Shown in pieces: positions 9,256 through 18,896 of a stretch of DNA of 64,000 nucleotides. The DNA lies in the NCBI RefSeq assembly GCF_010093225.1, contig NZ_PDWM01000013.1, positions 1 to 64,000 on the forward strand, read 5' to 3'. Position 1 is the first letter of the stretch. Each line of letters opens with the position of its first letter. The position numbers and the translations under genes are program-made. A model generated the notes under the pieces. It saw nothing but the letters and a program-made list of their open reading frames with translations. It was not told where the DNA came from and searched no databases. This DNA is from Pseudoxanthomonas koreensis. GTDB taxonomy: Bacteria; Pseudomonadota; Gammaproteobacteria; Xanthomonadales; Xanthomonadaceae.

Positions 9256-9275
9256 AGAGCGGGGCTTGCCCCGCT
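9256..9275 (+). repeat. REP-like palindrome, copy 1
   Basis: AGAGCGGGGCTTGCCCCGCT, an 8-bp inverted repeat around TT, occurs here and again at 14470-14489. The dbpA stop codon falls at its right edge. It resembles the GTAG-headed REP family of xanthomonads, although this copy reads GCAG rather than GTAG. Confidence 0.65.
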
Positions 9276-10650
9276 AGAGCGGACGCACCCGGAACCGCCG
9301 GCCCTTGATCCTGCCGGCCTCCAGCCGCGCCAGCGCGCGCGGCGCCTGTTCGCGGACGATCGCCACGTACGAACGGGTGGCGTGGATGGCGATCCTTCCG
9401 ATCGCCTTGGCAGGCAGGCCGGCCTCGCCGGTGAGCGCGCCGAGGATGTCGCCGGCGCGCACCTTGTCGGTCTTGCCGCCGTCGATGCGCAGGGTCGTCA
9501 TCGGCGCCTGCGCCGGTTGCGACGGCCGGCCGGTGGCCAGCGGTGCGTTCTCGCGCGAGGGCGGCGTGTCCTGCGCGGCGGCGATCATCTCCGCGCGCGG
9601 GTTCTCGCGCGGCGCCACCAGGCTCAGCGCCAGGCCGCGGCGGCCGGCGCGGCCGGTGCGGCCGATGCGGTGGCGGTAGGCATCCACGTCGGTCGGCAGC
9701 TCGTGATTCACCACCGCGGCCAGGTCCTCGACGTCCAGGCCGCGCGCGGCCACGTCGCTGGCGACCAGGACATTGCAGCTGCGGTTGGCCAGCTGCAGCA
9801 GCACCTCGTCGCGGTCGCGCTGCTCCATCTCGCCGTGCAGGGCCAGCGCCGAGAAGCCGAACTGGCGCAGCGAGCCGGCGACCTCGTCCACGTCCTTGCG
9901 CGTATTGCAGAACACCACCGCCGACTCCGGGCGATGGCGCAGCAGCAGCCCGGCCACCGCCTTCTGCCGGTGCGCCGGATCGACGTCGAAGAAGCGCTGT
10001 TCGATATCCGGCGCGCTGATGCCGTCTTCGTCGGCCACTTCGACGGGTTCGCGCAGCAGCTGCCGCGCCAGCTCGCGGATGCTGTCCGGGAACGTGGCGG
10101 AGAACAGCAGGGTCTGCCGGTGCCTGTCGCAGCGCCCGGCGATCTCGCGCACCGGTTCCTCGAAGCCCATGTCGAGCATGCGGTCGGCCTCGTCCAGCAC
10201 CAGCGTGCGCACGCCGCCCAGGTGGAGGACGCGCTTGCGGGCCAGTTCCTGGATCCGGCCGGGGGTGCCGACCACCACCTGCGGGTCGTGCGCCTGCAGC
10301 GAGGCGACCTGCGGATCCAGCGCGACGCCGCCGGTGAGGATGCTCAGCTTGAGGTTGGGGATGCCGGTGGCCAGCTTCCGCAGCTGCCTGCCGACCTGGT
10401 CGGCCAGTTCGCGGGTCGGGCACAGCACCAGCGCCTGCGCGCGGGTCGAGGCCGGATCCAGCCGCTGCAGCAGGCCCAGGCCGAAGGCGGCGGTCTTGCC
10501 GCTGCCGGTCGGCGCCTGTGCGATCAGGTCGCGGCCCTCCAGGATCGGCGGCAGCGACGCGGCCTGGATCGGCGTGGCGGTGGTGTAGCCCAGCGCGTCC
10601 AGGCCGGGACGCAGGGCAGGGGACAGCGGCAGCGAGGCGAATTCGGTCAT
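9274..10650 (-). CDS. dbpA: DbpA-type DEAD-box ATP-dependent RNA helicase
   Basis: The 458-residue product carries all DEAD-box motifs: Q-motif TPIQ, APTGSGKT, PTREL, TPGR, DEAD, SAT, ASDVAARGLD and HRIGRTGR. The last ~75 residues (from MTTLRIDGGKTDKVRAGDI) form the DbpA RNA-binding domain, which recognises hairpin 92 of 23S rRNA, so it acts in 50S ribosome assembly. ATG at 10650 is chosen because the DEAD family N-terminus starts there (FASLPLSPALRPGLDALGY). It is divergent from uup with 55 bp between starts. Confidence 0.95.
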   Translation of the reverse strand: MTEFASLPLSPALRPGLDALGYTTATPIQAASLPPILEGRDLIAQAPTGSGKTAAFGLGLLQRLDPASTRAQALVLCPTRELADQVGRQLRKLATGIPNLKLSILTGGVALDPQVASLQAHDPQVVVGTPGRIQELARKRVLHLGGVRTLVLDEADRMLDMGFEEPVREIAGRCDRHRQTLLFSATFPDSIRELARQLLREPVEVADEDGISAPDIEQRFFDVDPAHRQKAVAGLLLRHRPESAVVFCNTRKDVDEVAGSLRQFGFSALALHGEMEQRDRDEVLLQLANRSCNVLVASDVAARGLDVEDLAAVVNHELPTDVDAYRHRIGRTGRAGRRGLALSLVAPRENPRAEMIAAAQDTPPSRENAPLATGRPSQPAQAPMTTLRIDGGKTDKVRAGDILGALTGEAGLPAKAIGRIAIHATRSYVAIVREQAPRALARLEAGRIKGRRFRVRPL

Positions 10651-10705
10651 GCGCCATTTTCGCAGGTTGCGGGTCCGCGCGTGGCATCGCCCGTACAATG
10701 CGCGC

Positions 10706-12601
10706 ATGCCCCTGATCACCCTGCAAGACGTCGACTACAGCGTCGGCGGCCCCCTGTTGCTGGACCACGCCAGCCTGTCGATCGAGCCGGGGGAGCGCAT
10801 CGCCCTGATCGGGCGCAACGGCGCCGGCAAGTCGACCCTGCTCAAGCTCATCGCGGGTGAACTGCAGCCCGATGACGGCCAGGTCCGGGTGCAGTCCGGC
10901 GGGCGCATCGCCCGGCTGGAGCAGGAAGTGCCGGGCGGCACCGCCGGCAGCGTGTTCGACGTGGTCGCCGCAGGCCTGGGCGAACTGGGCGCCTGGCTGG
11001 CCGAGTTCCACCACCTGGGCCACGCCGCCGAGTACGACGCGGCCGCGGTGGCGCGGGTGCAGGCCAGGATCGACGCTGCCGACGGCTGGGCCCTGGACCG
11101 CCGCGTCGGCGAGGTGCTCAGCCGCCTGGAGCTCGATGGAGAGGCGGTGTTCGCGCAGCTGTCCGGCGGCATGAAGCGGCGGGTGCTGCTGGCGCGTGCA
11201 CTGGTGTCGGCGCCGGACCTGCTGCTGCTGGACGAGCCGACCAACCACCTGGACATCGAGGCGATCGACTGGCTGGAGGCTTTCCTGCAGGAATGGAACG
11301 GCAGCGTGGTGTTCGTCACCCATGATCGCCGCTTCCTGCGCGCCCTGGCCACCCGCATCGTCGAGATCGACCGCGGCCAGGTGACCAGCTGGCCGGGCGA
11401 CTGGGCCAACTACGAGCGGCGCCGCGAGGAGCGGCTCAATGCCGAGGCGCAGGAGAACGCGCGCTTCGACAAGCTGCTGGCCCAGGAGGAAGCCTGGATC
11501 CGCCAGGGCATCAAGGCCCGACGCACCCGCGACGAGGGTCGCGTGCGCCGGCTAAAGGCCATGCGCAGCGAGCGCGCGCAGCGGCGCGGGCTGTCCGGCA
11601 ACGTGCGCATGGAGGCCGCACAGGGCGATTCTTCCGGCAAGAAGGTGATCGAGGCCAGGGCGGTGTCGTTCGCCTTCGGCGAGCGCGTGCTCGTGCGCGA
11701 TTTCTCCAGCACGATCCTGCGCGGCGACCGCATCGGCCTGGTCGGCCCGAACGGCAGCGGCAAGACCACGCTGCTCAAGCTGCTGCTGGGCGAACTGCAG
11801 CCGCAGCAGGGCGAAGTGCGGCTGGGCACCAACCTGCAGGTCGCCTATTTCGACCAGTACCGCGCCACCCTGCGCGAGGACTGGAATGCGATGGAGAACG
11901 TGGCCGGAGGCCAAGACTTCATCGAGCTCAACGGCAGCCGCAAGCACGTGCTGGCCTACCTGCAGGACTTCCTGTTCACCCCGGAGCGCGCGCGTGCGCC
12001 GATCACCCGCCTGTCCGGCGGCGAGCGCAACCGCCTGCTGCTGGCGCGGCTGTTCGCGCAGCCGTCCAACCTGCTGGTGCTGGACGAGCCGACCAACGAC
12101 CTGGACGTGGAAACCCTGGAGCTGCTGGAGGACCTGCTGGCCGACTATGCCGGCACCCTGCTGCTGGTCAGCCATGACCGCGACTTCCTCGACAACGTCG
12201 TCACCTCGACCCTGGTGATGGAAGGCGAGGGGCGGGTGGGCGAGTATGTCGGCGGCTACAGCGACTGGCTGCGGCAGCGGCCGCAGCCGGCGACCGGTTC
12301 TCCTGCGAACAGGGCTGCCGGCAGGCCTGCTGCTGCGGCTCCCGTCGCCGCGCCAGTGCCGGCGACGGGAGCGCCCACGGCAAAGCGCAAGCTCAGCTAC
12401 AAGGATGCGCGCGAACTGGAGCAGTTGCCGGCGCGGATCGAGGCACTGGAAGGCGAACTTGCCACGCTTGCGGCGGCGCTGTCCGATGCCGCGTTCTACC
12501 AGCAGGATGCGGGCGTGGTGGCCGCGCACACGCAGCGCATGGCCGCCGTGCAGGCCGAACTGGACACCGCGTACGCCCGCTGGGCGGAACTGGACGGCTG
12601 A
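10706..12601 (+). CDS. uup: ABC-F ATPase, Uup-type
   Basis: The 631-residue protein has two soluble ABC domains: first Walker A GRNGAGKST, signature LSGGMKRR, Walker B LLLLDEPTNHLD; second GPNGSGKTT, LSGGERNR, LLVLDEPTNDLD. The inter-domain linker and a C-terminal coiled coil (about 560-631, KLSYKDARELEQLPARIEALE) separated by an Ala/Pro-rich linker match Uup. ABC-F proteins act on the ribosome E site; Uup also affects branched DNA and precise transposon excision in E. coli. No membrane segment is present. Confidence 0.93.
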   Translation: MPLITLQDVDYSVGGPLLLDHASLSIEPGERIALIGRNGAGKSTLLKLIAGELQPDDGQVRVQSGGRIARLEQEVPGGTAGSVFDVVAAGLGELGAWLAEFHHLGHAAEYDAAAVARVQARIDAADGWALDRRVGEVLSRLELDGEAVFAQLSGGMKRRVLLARALVSAPDLLLLDEPTNHLDIEAIDWLEAFLQEWNGSVVFVTHDRRFLRALATRIVEIDRGQVTSWPGDWANYERRREERLNAEAQENARFDKLLAQEEAWIRQGIKARRTRDEGRVRRLKAMRSERAQRRGLSGNVRMEAAQGDSSGKKVIEARAVSFAFGERVLVRDFSSTILRGDRIGLVGPNGSGKTTLLKLLLGELQPQQGEVRLGTNLQVAYFDQYRATLREDWNAMENVAGGQDFIELNGSRKHVLAYLQDFLFTPERARAPITRLSGGERNRLLLARLFAQPSNLLVLDEPTNDLDVETLELLEDLLADYAGTLLLVSHDRDFLDNVVTSTLVMEGEGRVGEYVGGYSDWLRQRPQPATGSPANRAAGRPAAAAPVAAPVPATGAPTAKRKLSYKDARELEQLPARIEALEGELATLAAALSDAAFYQQDAGVVAAHTQRMAAVQAELDTAYARWAELDG

Positions 12602-12638
12602 AGGATCGCCGGCGCCCGGGCGTCCCGGAACGCAACGC

Positions 12639-13103
12639 TCAGGAACGCCGGGGAACCTGGCCGCGGTCGTCCTGCGCCTGCCCGGTGCCGGCAGCGCCAA
12701 GCGCCAGGAACGCCCAGAACGGCACTCCCGCGTCGGCCCACCAGTGCGAGGCTTCCTGCAGGATGCCGACCAGCGTCTCCAGTTCGTGCGGGCGGTTCGC
12801 CTGCAGTTGTCCGGCGGCCTCGAACAACAGTGCATAGCCCGGCGCCGGCAGCCATTCCAGGTCGCGCAGCGCGTCCATCAAGGCATCCCAGTTGCGGCCG
12901 CGGCCGCCCGGCAGGTCGAGCACGGTACCGATGCGCAGCAGCAGCGCCTGCTTGTCGCCGCAGCCGTCCAGGTCGATGCGCCGCAGCAGCAACCCCGCAT
13001 CGCGCGCGGCGGCGGCCAGCGCGGGCAGGTCGCCGACCTCGACCTCGAACACGCCGGCCTGGCTGGCGTCATCCAGGCCGATGTCGAATCCGGACTGGCT
13101 CAT
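12639..13103 (-). CDS. Barstar-family RNase inhibitor
   Basis: The 154-residue protein contains a barstar-like fold: an IDLDGCGDKQALLLRIGTVLDLP segment followed by RNWDALMDALRDLEWLP, the acidic helix region that plugs the barnase active site. About 25 residues longer than Bacillus barstar at each end. Its ATG overlaps the stop codon of the RNase gene (ATGA), so toxin and inhibitor are translated from one message. It should stay in the cytoplasm and protect the cell from unexported enzyme. Confidence 0.9.
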   Translation of the reverse strand: MSQSGFDIGLDDASQAGVFEVEVGDLPALAAAARDAGLLLRRIDLDGCGDKQALLLRIGTVLDLPGGRGRNWDALMDALRDLEWLPAPGYALLFEAAGQLQANRPHELETLVGILQEASHWWADAGVPFWAFLALGAAGTGQAQDDRGQVPRRS

Positions 13104-13570
13104 CGCAGCACTCCTGTCGCCGGCGGCTCGAAGGCGCGGAAGGTTTCGTAGTGGTCGGCGGTGTAGTACCACTCGCTGGGCGGATCGCCACCGGTGACGA
13201 TCCGGCGTGCGCCGCGGTGGCCCAGGCCTGGCGTGGGCACGGTGTACTCGCGGTACCAGCCATGCGCGCGCGTGGGCAGGCGGCGCTCGCGGTTGCCGAA
13301 CACGCTGCCGTCCTGTGCATGCGGGAGGCGCGTGCCGGTCTGGATCGCGCTGATGACCGCGGCGGCTTCCGCCGGGAGGAAGCCGGGCAGGGCCGCGGCT
13401 CGCGCGGGCACGCTGGCCTGTTGCGTTCCGTTGGCGGTCGGCGCAGGCGTTTGCGGCGCTGGTGCGCTCGGCAGCAGCAGCCAGGCGACCAGCAGCACCG
13501 CAACGATGGCGAGCAGCAGGCGCGGCAGCGCCCGGGAGCGGGGCTTCTGGTGGCGGGAGGGGCGCGACAT
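13100..13570 (-). CDS. Barnase-type guanyl-specific ribonuclease with N-terminal membrane anchor
   Basis: The 156-residue protein starts with a basic stretch and one hydrophobic segment (about 17-33), a signal peptide or anchor, then a Pro/Ala/Thr linker and a barnase/N1-T1 RNase domain: [49 protein letters not shown]. Catalytic residues of barnase map to Glu108, Arg122 or Arg123 and His140. It cuts RNA after G. First gene of a two-gene operon with barstar. Export suggests a role in nucleic-acid scavenging or killing competitors; which one cannot be told here. Confidence 0.92.
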   Translation of the reverse strand: MSRPSRHQKPRSRALPRLLLAIVAVLLVAWLLLPSAPAPQTPAPTANGTQQASVPARAAALPGFLPAEAAAVISAIQTGTRLPHAQDGSVFGNRERRLPTRAHGWYREYTVPTPGLGHRGARRIVTGGDPPSEWYYTADHYETFRAFEPPATGVLR

Positions 13571-13803
13571 GGCCCGAGTATGCGCGAGCGGGCAGGGACA
13601 TGCTTGAACACGCGCCGACGGCAGGCCGCTTCACGCAATGGCAACCGTGGCGCCGGCATGCTCGCTGCCTGCCGCCCCGACCGTGGGACGCAGCATTCCT
13701 TCCGGCGGCGCCCCCGCGGCTTGGTCCGGCGCGCCGGCGTCCCTACACTGTGGAGTGCCGCCCGCGTCCGCCGGGCACGATTCCAATCCACAAGGAGACC
13801 AAC

Positions 13804-14415
13804 GTGGCCTATACCCTCCCCGAGCTGCCGTATGCCTACGATGCGCTGGAACCGCACATCGACGCGGAGACGATGAAGATCCACCATACGAAGCACCACC
13901 AGACCTACATCAACAACGTCAACGCCGCGCTCGAAGGCAGCAGCCATGCCGACCTGCCGGTGGAGGAACTGGTCGCGAAGCTGAAGACGCTGCCGGAGAA
14001 CCTGCAGGGCCCGGTGCGCAACAACGGCGGCGGCCACGCCAACCACAGCCTGTTCTGGACGGTGATGTCGCCCAAGGGCGGCGGCGAGCCGAAGGGCGAG
14101 GTGGCCAAGGCGATCGACAGGGACCTGGGCGGCTTCGAGAAGTTCAAGGAAGCCTTCACCAAGGCCGCGCTGACCCGCTTCGGCAGCGGCTGGGCCTGGC
14201 TGAGCGTGACCCCGGACCGCAAGGTCGTGGTCGAGAGCAGCGCCAACCAGGACAGCCCGCTGAGCGAAGGCAACACCCCGATCCTGGGCCTGGACGTCTG
14301 GGAACACGCCTACTACCTGAAGTACCAGAACCGCCGCCCGGACTACATCGGCGCGTTCTACAACGTGGTCGACTGGGACGAGGTCGAGCGCCGCTACCAG
14401 GCCGCCACGAAGTAA
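13804..14415 (+). CDS. sodA: Superoxide dismutase, Mn-type
   Basis: The 203-residue enzyme converts superoxide to O2 and H2O2. Metal ligands of the Fe/Mn family are visible: His in [11 protein letters not shown], His in [10 protein letters not shown], Asp and His in [16 protein letters not shown] and the Gln in ANQDSP point to Mn rather than Fe. GTG start after a strong AAGGAG; the [14 protein letters not shown]-terminus fixes it. No signal peptide, so cytoplasmic. A bidirectional terminator follows. Confidence 0.96.
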   Translation: MAYTLPELPYAYDALEPHIDAETMKIHHTKHHQTYINNVNAALEGSSHADLPVEELVAKLKTLPENLQGPVRNNGGGHANHSLFWTVMSPKGGGEPKGEVAKAIDRDLGGFEKFKEAFTKAALTRFGSGWAWLSVTPDRKVVVESSANQDSPLSEGNTPILGLDVWEHAYYLKYQNRRPDYIGAFYNVVDWDEVERRYQAATK

Positions 14416-14436
14416 TCCCCGCACCACCGCCACAGA

Positions 14437-14465
14437 AAAACGCCCCGGCAAAACCGGGGCGTTTT
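14437..14465. terminator. Bidirectional rho-independent terminator
   Basis: AAAACGCCCCGG and CCGGGGCGTTTT form a perfect 12-bp stem around CAAAA. A-run on one side and T-run on the other let it stop sodA and, on the opposite strand, the RND operon. Confidence 0.88.
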
Positions 14466-14467
14466 CC

Positions 14468-14489
14468 GTAGAGCGGGGCTTGCCCCGCT
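14468..14489 (+). repeat. REP-like palindrome, copy 2, with GTAG head
   Basis: GTAG at 14468-14471 followed by an AGCGGGGC/GCCCCGCT inverted repeat around TT. Shares 20 identical bases with 9256-9275. GTAG-headed palindromes are the hallmark of REP elements mobilised by RAYT-type transposases in Stenotrophomonas and relatives. Confidence 0.7.
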
Positions 14490-14514
14490 GCCTCCGTCGA
14501 AGGCCCGGCCCGGC

Positions 14515-17500
14515 TCACCGCATCGCCGAGCCGCCCTCGCGCTCCTGCTTCTCCAGCCATTCCTTCGACGGCTCGTCGAGCCTGTCGCCGAGCATGCGCC
14601 GGACCACGATGAAGAACACCGGGATCATCAGCAGGCCGAGGAAAGTGGCGAACAGCATGCCGCCGACCACGCCGGTGCCGATCGCGTGCCGCGAGTTGGC
14701 GCCGGCGCCGGTGGAGATGGCCATCGGCATCACGCCCATGATGAACGCGAACGAAGTCATCAGGATCGGGCGGAAGCGCAGCCGCGCCGCCTCGATCGTG
14801 GCCTCGCGCAGGGTCTTGCCGTGCAGCCGCTGTTCCACCGCGAACTCCACGATCAGGATCGCGTTCTTCGCCGCCAGGCCAATAATGGTGATCAGGCCGA
14901 TCTTGAAGAAGATGTCGTTCGGCAGGCCGCGCACCAGGCTGAACACGATCGCGCCCAGCATGCCCAGCGGCACCACCAGCAGAACCGCCACCGGGATCGA
15001 CCAGCTCTCGTACAGCGCCGCCAGGCACAGGAACACGACCACGATCGACAGCACCAGCAGCAGGGTGGCGGTGTTGCCGGCCAGGATCTCCTGGTAGGAC
15101 ATGCCCGACCAGTCGTAGCCGAAGCCGGCCGGCAGGTCGTTCTCGACGATGCCCTCCATCAGCGCCATCGCCTCGCCCGAGCTGTGGCCCGGGGCGGGGG
15201 AGCCGACGATGTTGACCGCGGCATAGCCCTGGTAGCGGCTGAGCGACGGCGGGCTGGTGATCCAGTCGGTGTCCACGACCGTGGACAGCGGGATCATCGA
15301 GCCGGTGGCCGGGCTGGGCGTGTAGAAGTTGGCCAGCGATTCGGCGCCGGTGCGGAACGGTGCGTCGGCGCGCAGGTTCACGCGCTTGATCCGGCCTTCG
15401 AAGAAGAAGTCGTTGGCGTACACCGGCGCCAGCATCAGGCTGACCGCGTTGTAGATGTCGCCCACGTCCAGGCCCATCGACTGCGCCTGCACCCGATCCA
15501 CGTTCAACTTCAGCTGCGGCGAGTCCTCGAGCCCGTTGGGACGCACGCCGACCAGGGCGGGGTTCTGCGCGGCCGCGCCGAGCAGCTGGTTGCGCGCGGC
15601 GGTCAGCGCCGCCTGGCCCTGGCCGCTGCGGTCCTGCAGCCACATGTCGAAGCCGCCGAACTGGCCCAGGCCCTGCACGGTCGGCAGGTTGACCACGAAG
15701 ATCGAGGCGTCCTTGATCCCGAACAGCGCGCCGTTGGCCTGCTGGATGAACTCCGGTGCGGTCAGCTCGCGCTCGTCCCACTGCTTGAGCCGGATGAAGG
15801 CCATGCCGACGTTCTCGCCGGAGCCGACGAAGCTGAAGCCGGCCACCTGCATCATGCTTTCGTAGCCTTCGATCTGCTCCAGCCGGCCGCGGACCTCGTC
15901 GAACACGTGCTGGGTGCGCTGCAGGGTCGCGCCCGGCGGCAGCTGCACGATGGCCATGGCGTAGCCCTGGTCCTCCTCGGGCAGGAAGCTGCCGGGCATG
16001 CGCGTGAACAGGAAGCCGCACAGCAGCGCCAGCACCGCGAACAGGATCATCCAGCGCGGCGCATGCCGCACGGCGCTGCCGATGTGGCCGACATAGGTAT
16101 GGCTCACCTTGTCGTAGTACTTGTTGAAGGTGCGGAACACCCGGTTGGAATTGGCGTGGTGGCTGGGCTTGAGGAAGGTCGCGCACAGCGCCGGGGTGAA
16201 GCCCAGCGCCAGGAACGCCGAGAAGGCCATGGCAATGGCAATCGTCAGCGCGAACTGCTTGTAGATCTCGCCGGCCGCGCCGCCCTGCAGCGCCGAGGGG
16301 ATGAACACCGCCGCCAGCACCACGGTGATCGCGACCACCGCGCCGGTGATCTGGCCCATCGCCTTGATCGTGGCATCGCGCGGCGCCAGGCCCTCCTCGG
16401 TCATGATCCGCTCGACGTTCTCGATCACCACGATCGCGTCGTCGACCACGATGCCGATCGACAGCACCATCGCGAACAGGGTCAGCTGGTTGATGGTGAA
16501 GCCGATGATGGACAGGCCCAGGAAGGTGCCCAGCAGCGCCACCGGGATGACCAGCGTCGGGATGATGGTGGCGCGCAGGTTCTGCAGGAAGATCAGCATC
16601 ACCAGGAACACCAGCACCACCGCCTCGAGCAGGGTCTTGACCACTTCCTGGATCGAGATCCTGACGAAGGTGGTGCTGTCGAACGGCGACATCCAGGTCA
16701 CGCCCTGCGGGAAGGTGGCCTGCAGCTCGTCCATCTTGGCGCGCACCGCCTCGGCCACGTTCAGCGCGTTGGCGCCCGGCAGCAGCTGCACGGCGAAGCC
16801 GCCGACCGGCTTGCCGTTGAACTTGGTGTCGAAGCCGAACGCACCCGGGCCGATACTGACCCGGGCCACGTCGCGCAGGCGCACCGTGGTGCCGTCGCTG
16901 TCGGCGCGCAGGATGATGTCCTCGAACTGCTGCGGCGTGGTGAAGCGGCCCTCGGCCGAGACCGTGGCGGTGAACACCTGGCCCTCGGGCGCGGGGTCCG
17001 CACCGACCGAGCCGGCCGCGAACTGCACGTTCTGCCCGCGCACCGCCGCCAGCACCTGGCTGGCCGACAGGCCGAAGCCCTGCAGCTTGCCCGGGTCCAG
17101 CCAGATGTTCATGGCGTACTCGGCGCCGAACTGCTGCACGCTGCCCACGCCCGGGATGCGCGAGATCTGGTCGATCACGCGCGAGCCGTTGATGTCGTTG
17201 AGCTGGTTGCGGTCCACCGCCGGGTTGTCCGAGACCAGGCCGACCACCATCAGGAAGCCGGAATTGGCCTTGGCCACCACCACGCCCTGCTGGGTCACTT
17301 CAGTGGGCAGTCGCGGCGTGGCCAGTGCGACCTTGTTCTGCACCTGCACCTGGGCGATGTCCGCGTCGGTGCCGGTCTCGAAGGTCAGGGTGATGCTGGC
17401 ACGGCCGCTGGCGCTGGACGAGGAGCTGAAATACAGCAGGTGGTCGATGCCGGTGAGCTGCTGCTCGATGACCTGGGTGACCGCGCGCTCCACCGTCGAC

Positions 17501-17661
17501 GCGCTGGCGCCGGGGTAGGTGGCGCTGACGGTGACCTGGGGCGGGGCGATGTTCGGGTAGGACTCCACGCCCAGGCCGAGGATCGCGATCACGCCGGAAA
17601 GCGAGATCAGGATCGCCACGACCCAGGCGAAGACCGGGTGGTTGATGAAGAACTTGGGCAT
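14515..17661 (-). CDS. RND efflux pump permease, HAE1 family
   Basis: The 1048-residue inner-membrane protein is the proton-driven pump subunit of an AcrB/MexB-type drug efflux system. Visible features: first TM (FFINHPVFAWVVAILISLSGVIAIL), large periplasmic loops, the conserved GIVVDDAIVVIENVERIM proton-relay stretch in TM4 with DD, and the TM10-12 region (FKIGLITIIGLAAKNAILIVEFA, FAFIMGVMPMAIS). Length matches HAE1. It follows the adaptor gene by 12 bases; no outer-membrane channel gene is nearby, so it probably uses a TolC-like protein encoded elsewhere. Confidence 0.95.
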   Translation of the reverse strand: MPKFFINHPVFAWVVAILISLSGVIAILGLGVESYPNIAPPQVTVSATYPGASASTVERAVTQVIEQQLTGIDHLLYFSSSSSASGRASITLTFETGTDADIAQVQVQNKVALATPRLPTEVTQQGVVVAKANSGFLMVVGLVSDNPAVDRNQLNDINGSRVIDQISRIPGVGSVQQFGAEYAMNIWLDPGKLQGFGLSASQVLAAVRGQNVQFAAGSVGADPAPEGQVFTATVSAEGRFTTPQQFEDIILRADSDGTTVRLRDVARVSIGPGAFGFDTKFNGKPVGGFAVQLLPGANALNVAEAVRAKMDELQATFPQGVTWMSPFDSTTFVRISIQEVVKTLLEAVVLVFLVMLIFLQNLRATIIPTLVIPVALLGTFLGLSIIGFTINQLTLFAMVLSIGIVVDDAIVVIENVERIMTEEGLAPRDATIKAMGQITGAVVAITVVLAAVFIPSALQGGAAGEIYKQFALTIAIAMAFSAFLALGFTPALCATFLKPSHHANSNRVFRTFNKYYDKVSHTYVGHIGSAVRHAPRWMILFAVLALLCGFLFTRMPGSFLPEEDQGYAMAIVQLPPGATLQRTQHVFDEVRGRLEQIEGYESMMQVAGFSFVGSGENVGMAFIRLKQWDERELTAPEFIQQANGALFGIKDASIFVVNLPTVQGLGQFGGFDMWLQDRSGQGQAALTAARNQLLGAAAQNPALVGVRPNGLEDSPQLKLNVDRVQAQSMGLDVGDIYNAVSLMLAPVYANDFFFEGRIKRVNLRADAPFRTGAESLANFYTPSPATGSMIPLSTVVDTDWITSPPSLSRYQGYAAVNIVGSPAPGHSSGEAMALMEGIVENDLPAGFGYDWSGMSYQEILAGNTATLLLVLSIVVVFLCLAALYESWSIPVAVLLVVPLGMLGAIVFSLVRGLPNDIFFKIGLITIIGLAAKNAILIVEFAVEQRLHGKTLREATIEAARLRFRPILMTSFAFIMGVMPMAISTGAGANSRHAIGTGVVGGMLFATFLGLLMIPVFFIVVRRMLGDRLDEPSKEWLEKQEREGGSAMR

Positions 17662-17673
17662 GGGAAGCGATCC

Positions 17674-18876
17674 TTACTTGGCCGGCTCGGTCTTGGCGGT
17701 GTCGGCCGGTGCCTGGGCCGGCACCTTGCCCGGCGCTGCGCCCGCGGGCGGCGTACCGGCTCCGGCCGGCTGCCACGGCGTCGCCTTGGCCGGCGCGCCC
17801 TCCTTGACCTTCTGCACGCCGGAGACGATGACCTTGTCGCCGCTGGCAATGCCGCTGGTGACGATCCACTGGCCGTCCTGTTCCGCGCCGGTGGCCACGT
17901 CCCTGCGCTCGACGTTGCCGTCGGCACCGACCACGCGCACGTAGGCGCCGTTGGCATCGCGCTGCACTGCTTCCTGCGGCACCAGGAACACGTCGTGCAG
18001 TTCGCCCAGCCTGGCCTTGAGGGTGACGAAGCTGCCCGGGAACAGGGTGATGCCCGGGTTGGGGACCAGCGCGCGCAGCGACACCGCGCCGGTGGCCGGG
18101 TCGACGGTGGTGTCGGAGAAGTCGAGCACGCCGGCCTCGGAGTGGACCTTGCCGCCGGGCAGGACCACCTGCACGGGGGTGTCGCCGGTGCCGGCGAGGG
18201 ACACGTTGGCCGCCGAGCGCAGCTTGGCCAGTTCGGTGGAGTTGATCGAGAAGTTGGCATACAGCGGGTCGAGCTGGTCGACCGTGGTCAGCAGGGTGGC
18301 GTCGCCCTGGCCGACCAGCGCGCCTTCGGTCACCCGCTGCTTGCCGGCGCGGCCGGCGATCGGCGCGGTGACCTTGGCGTAGCCCAGGTTGATCTGCGCG
18401 GTCTGCACGCTGGCGCGCGCCGCTTCCACCGCGGCGGCGGCGCTGCGCTCGGCGGCCACCGCATTGTCCAGGTCGTTCTGCGAGACGAACTTCTGCGGAG
18501 CCAGCTGGCGGGCGCGCTCGGCGGTGGCGCGGGCGTTGGCGTAGCTGGCCTCGGCCTGGGCCAGCTGGCCGCGGGCCACGCCCAGCGAGGCCTGCAGCGG
18601 GGCCGGGTCGATCTCGAACAGGACTTCGCCCTCGCGCACGTCGCTGCCCTCCTGGTAGGCGCGGCGCTGCAGCACCCCGGCCACCCGCGCGCGCACGTCG
18701 GCGCTGCGGTACGGCGACAGGCGGCCGACCAGGTCGCGGGTCAGCGGCACGGTCTGCGGCCTGGCCTCGATGACCCCGACCTCGGGCGGGGGCGGCGCGG
18801 CGGCCTGGTCGTTGCCGCCGCAGGCGGTCAGGGCGAGCAGTCCGCAGGCCAGGAGGAGGGGACGGTGGAGGTGCAT
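17674..18876 (-). CDS. RND efflux periplasmic adaptor (membrane fusion lipoprotein)
   Basis: The 400-residue protein begins with a lipoprotein signal (LLALTACGG) and has the MFP order: beta-barrel start (VEVGVIEARPQTVPLTRDLVGRLSPY type), lipoyl half (ADVRARVAGVLQRRAYQEGSDV), long coiled-coil hairpin, second lipoyl half (LGYAKVTAPIAGRAG), barrel and membrane-proximal domain. It bridges the pump to the outer-membrane channel. Upstream start extensions lack a signal peptide, so ATG 18876 is preferred. The C-terminal tail is Ala/Pro-rich. Confidence 0.94.
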   Translation of the reverse strand: MHLHRPLLLACGLLALTACGGNDQAAAPPPPEVGVIEARPQTVPLTRDLVGRLSPYRSADVRARVAGVLQRRAYQEGSDVREGEVLFEIDPAPLQASLGVARGQLAQAEASYANARATAERARQLAPQKFVSQNDLDNAVAAERSAAAAVEAARASVQTAQINLGYAKVTAPIAGRAGKQRVTEGALVGQGDATLLTTVDQLDPLYANFSINSTELAKLRSAANVSLAGTGDTPVQVVLPGGKVHSEAGVLDFSDTTVDPATGAVSLRALVPNPGITLFPGSFVTLKARLGELHDVFLVPQEAVQRDANGAYVRVVGADGNVERRDVATGAEQDGQWIVTSGIASGDKVIVSGVQKVKEGAPAKATPWQPAGAGTPPAGAAPGKVPAQAPADTAKTEPAK

Positions 18877-18896
18877 GGGAGCTCCGGGGGATAGGT

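Noticed and set aside
6743-11323. A 1,500-codon open frame opposite the TonB receptor and dbpA region
   Set aside because: It crosses several real genes in another frame and has low-complexity Arg/Ala/Gly composition.
14686-18894. A 1,400-codon open frame opposite the RND operon
   Set aside because: Antisense shadow; both RND proteins are confidently identified on the other strand.
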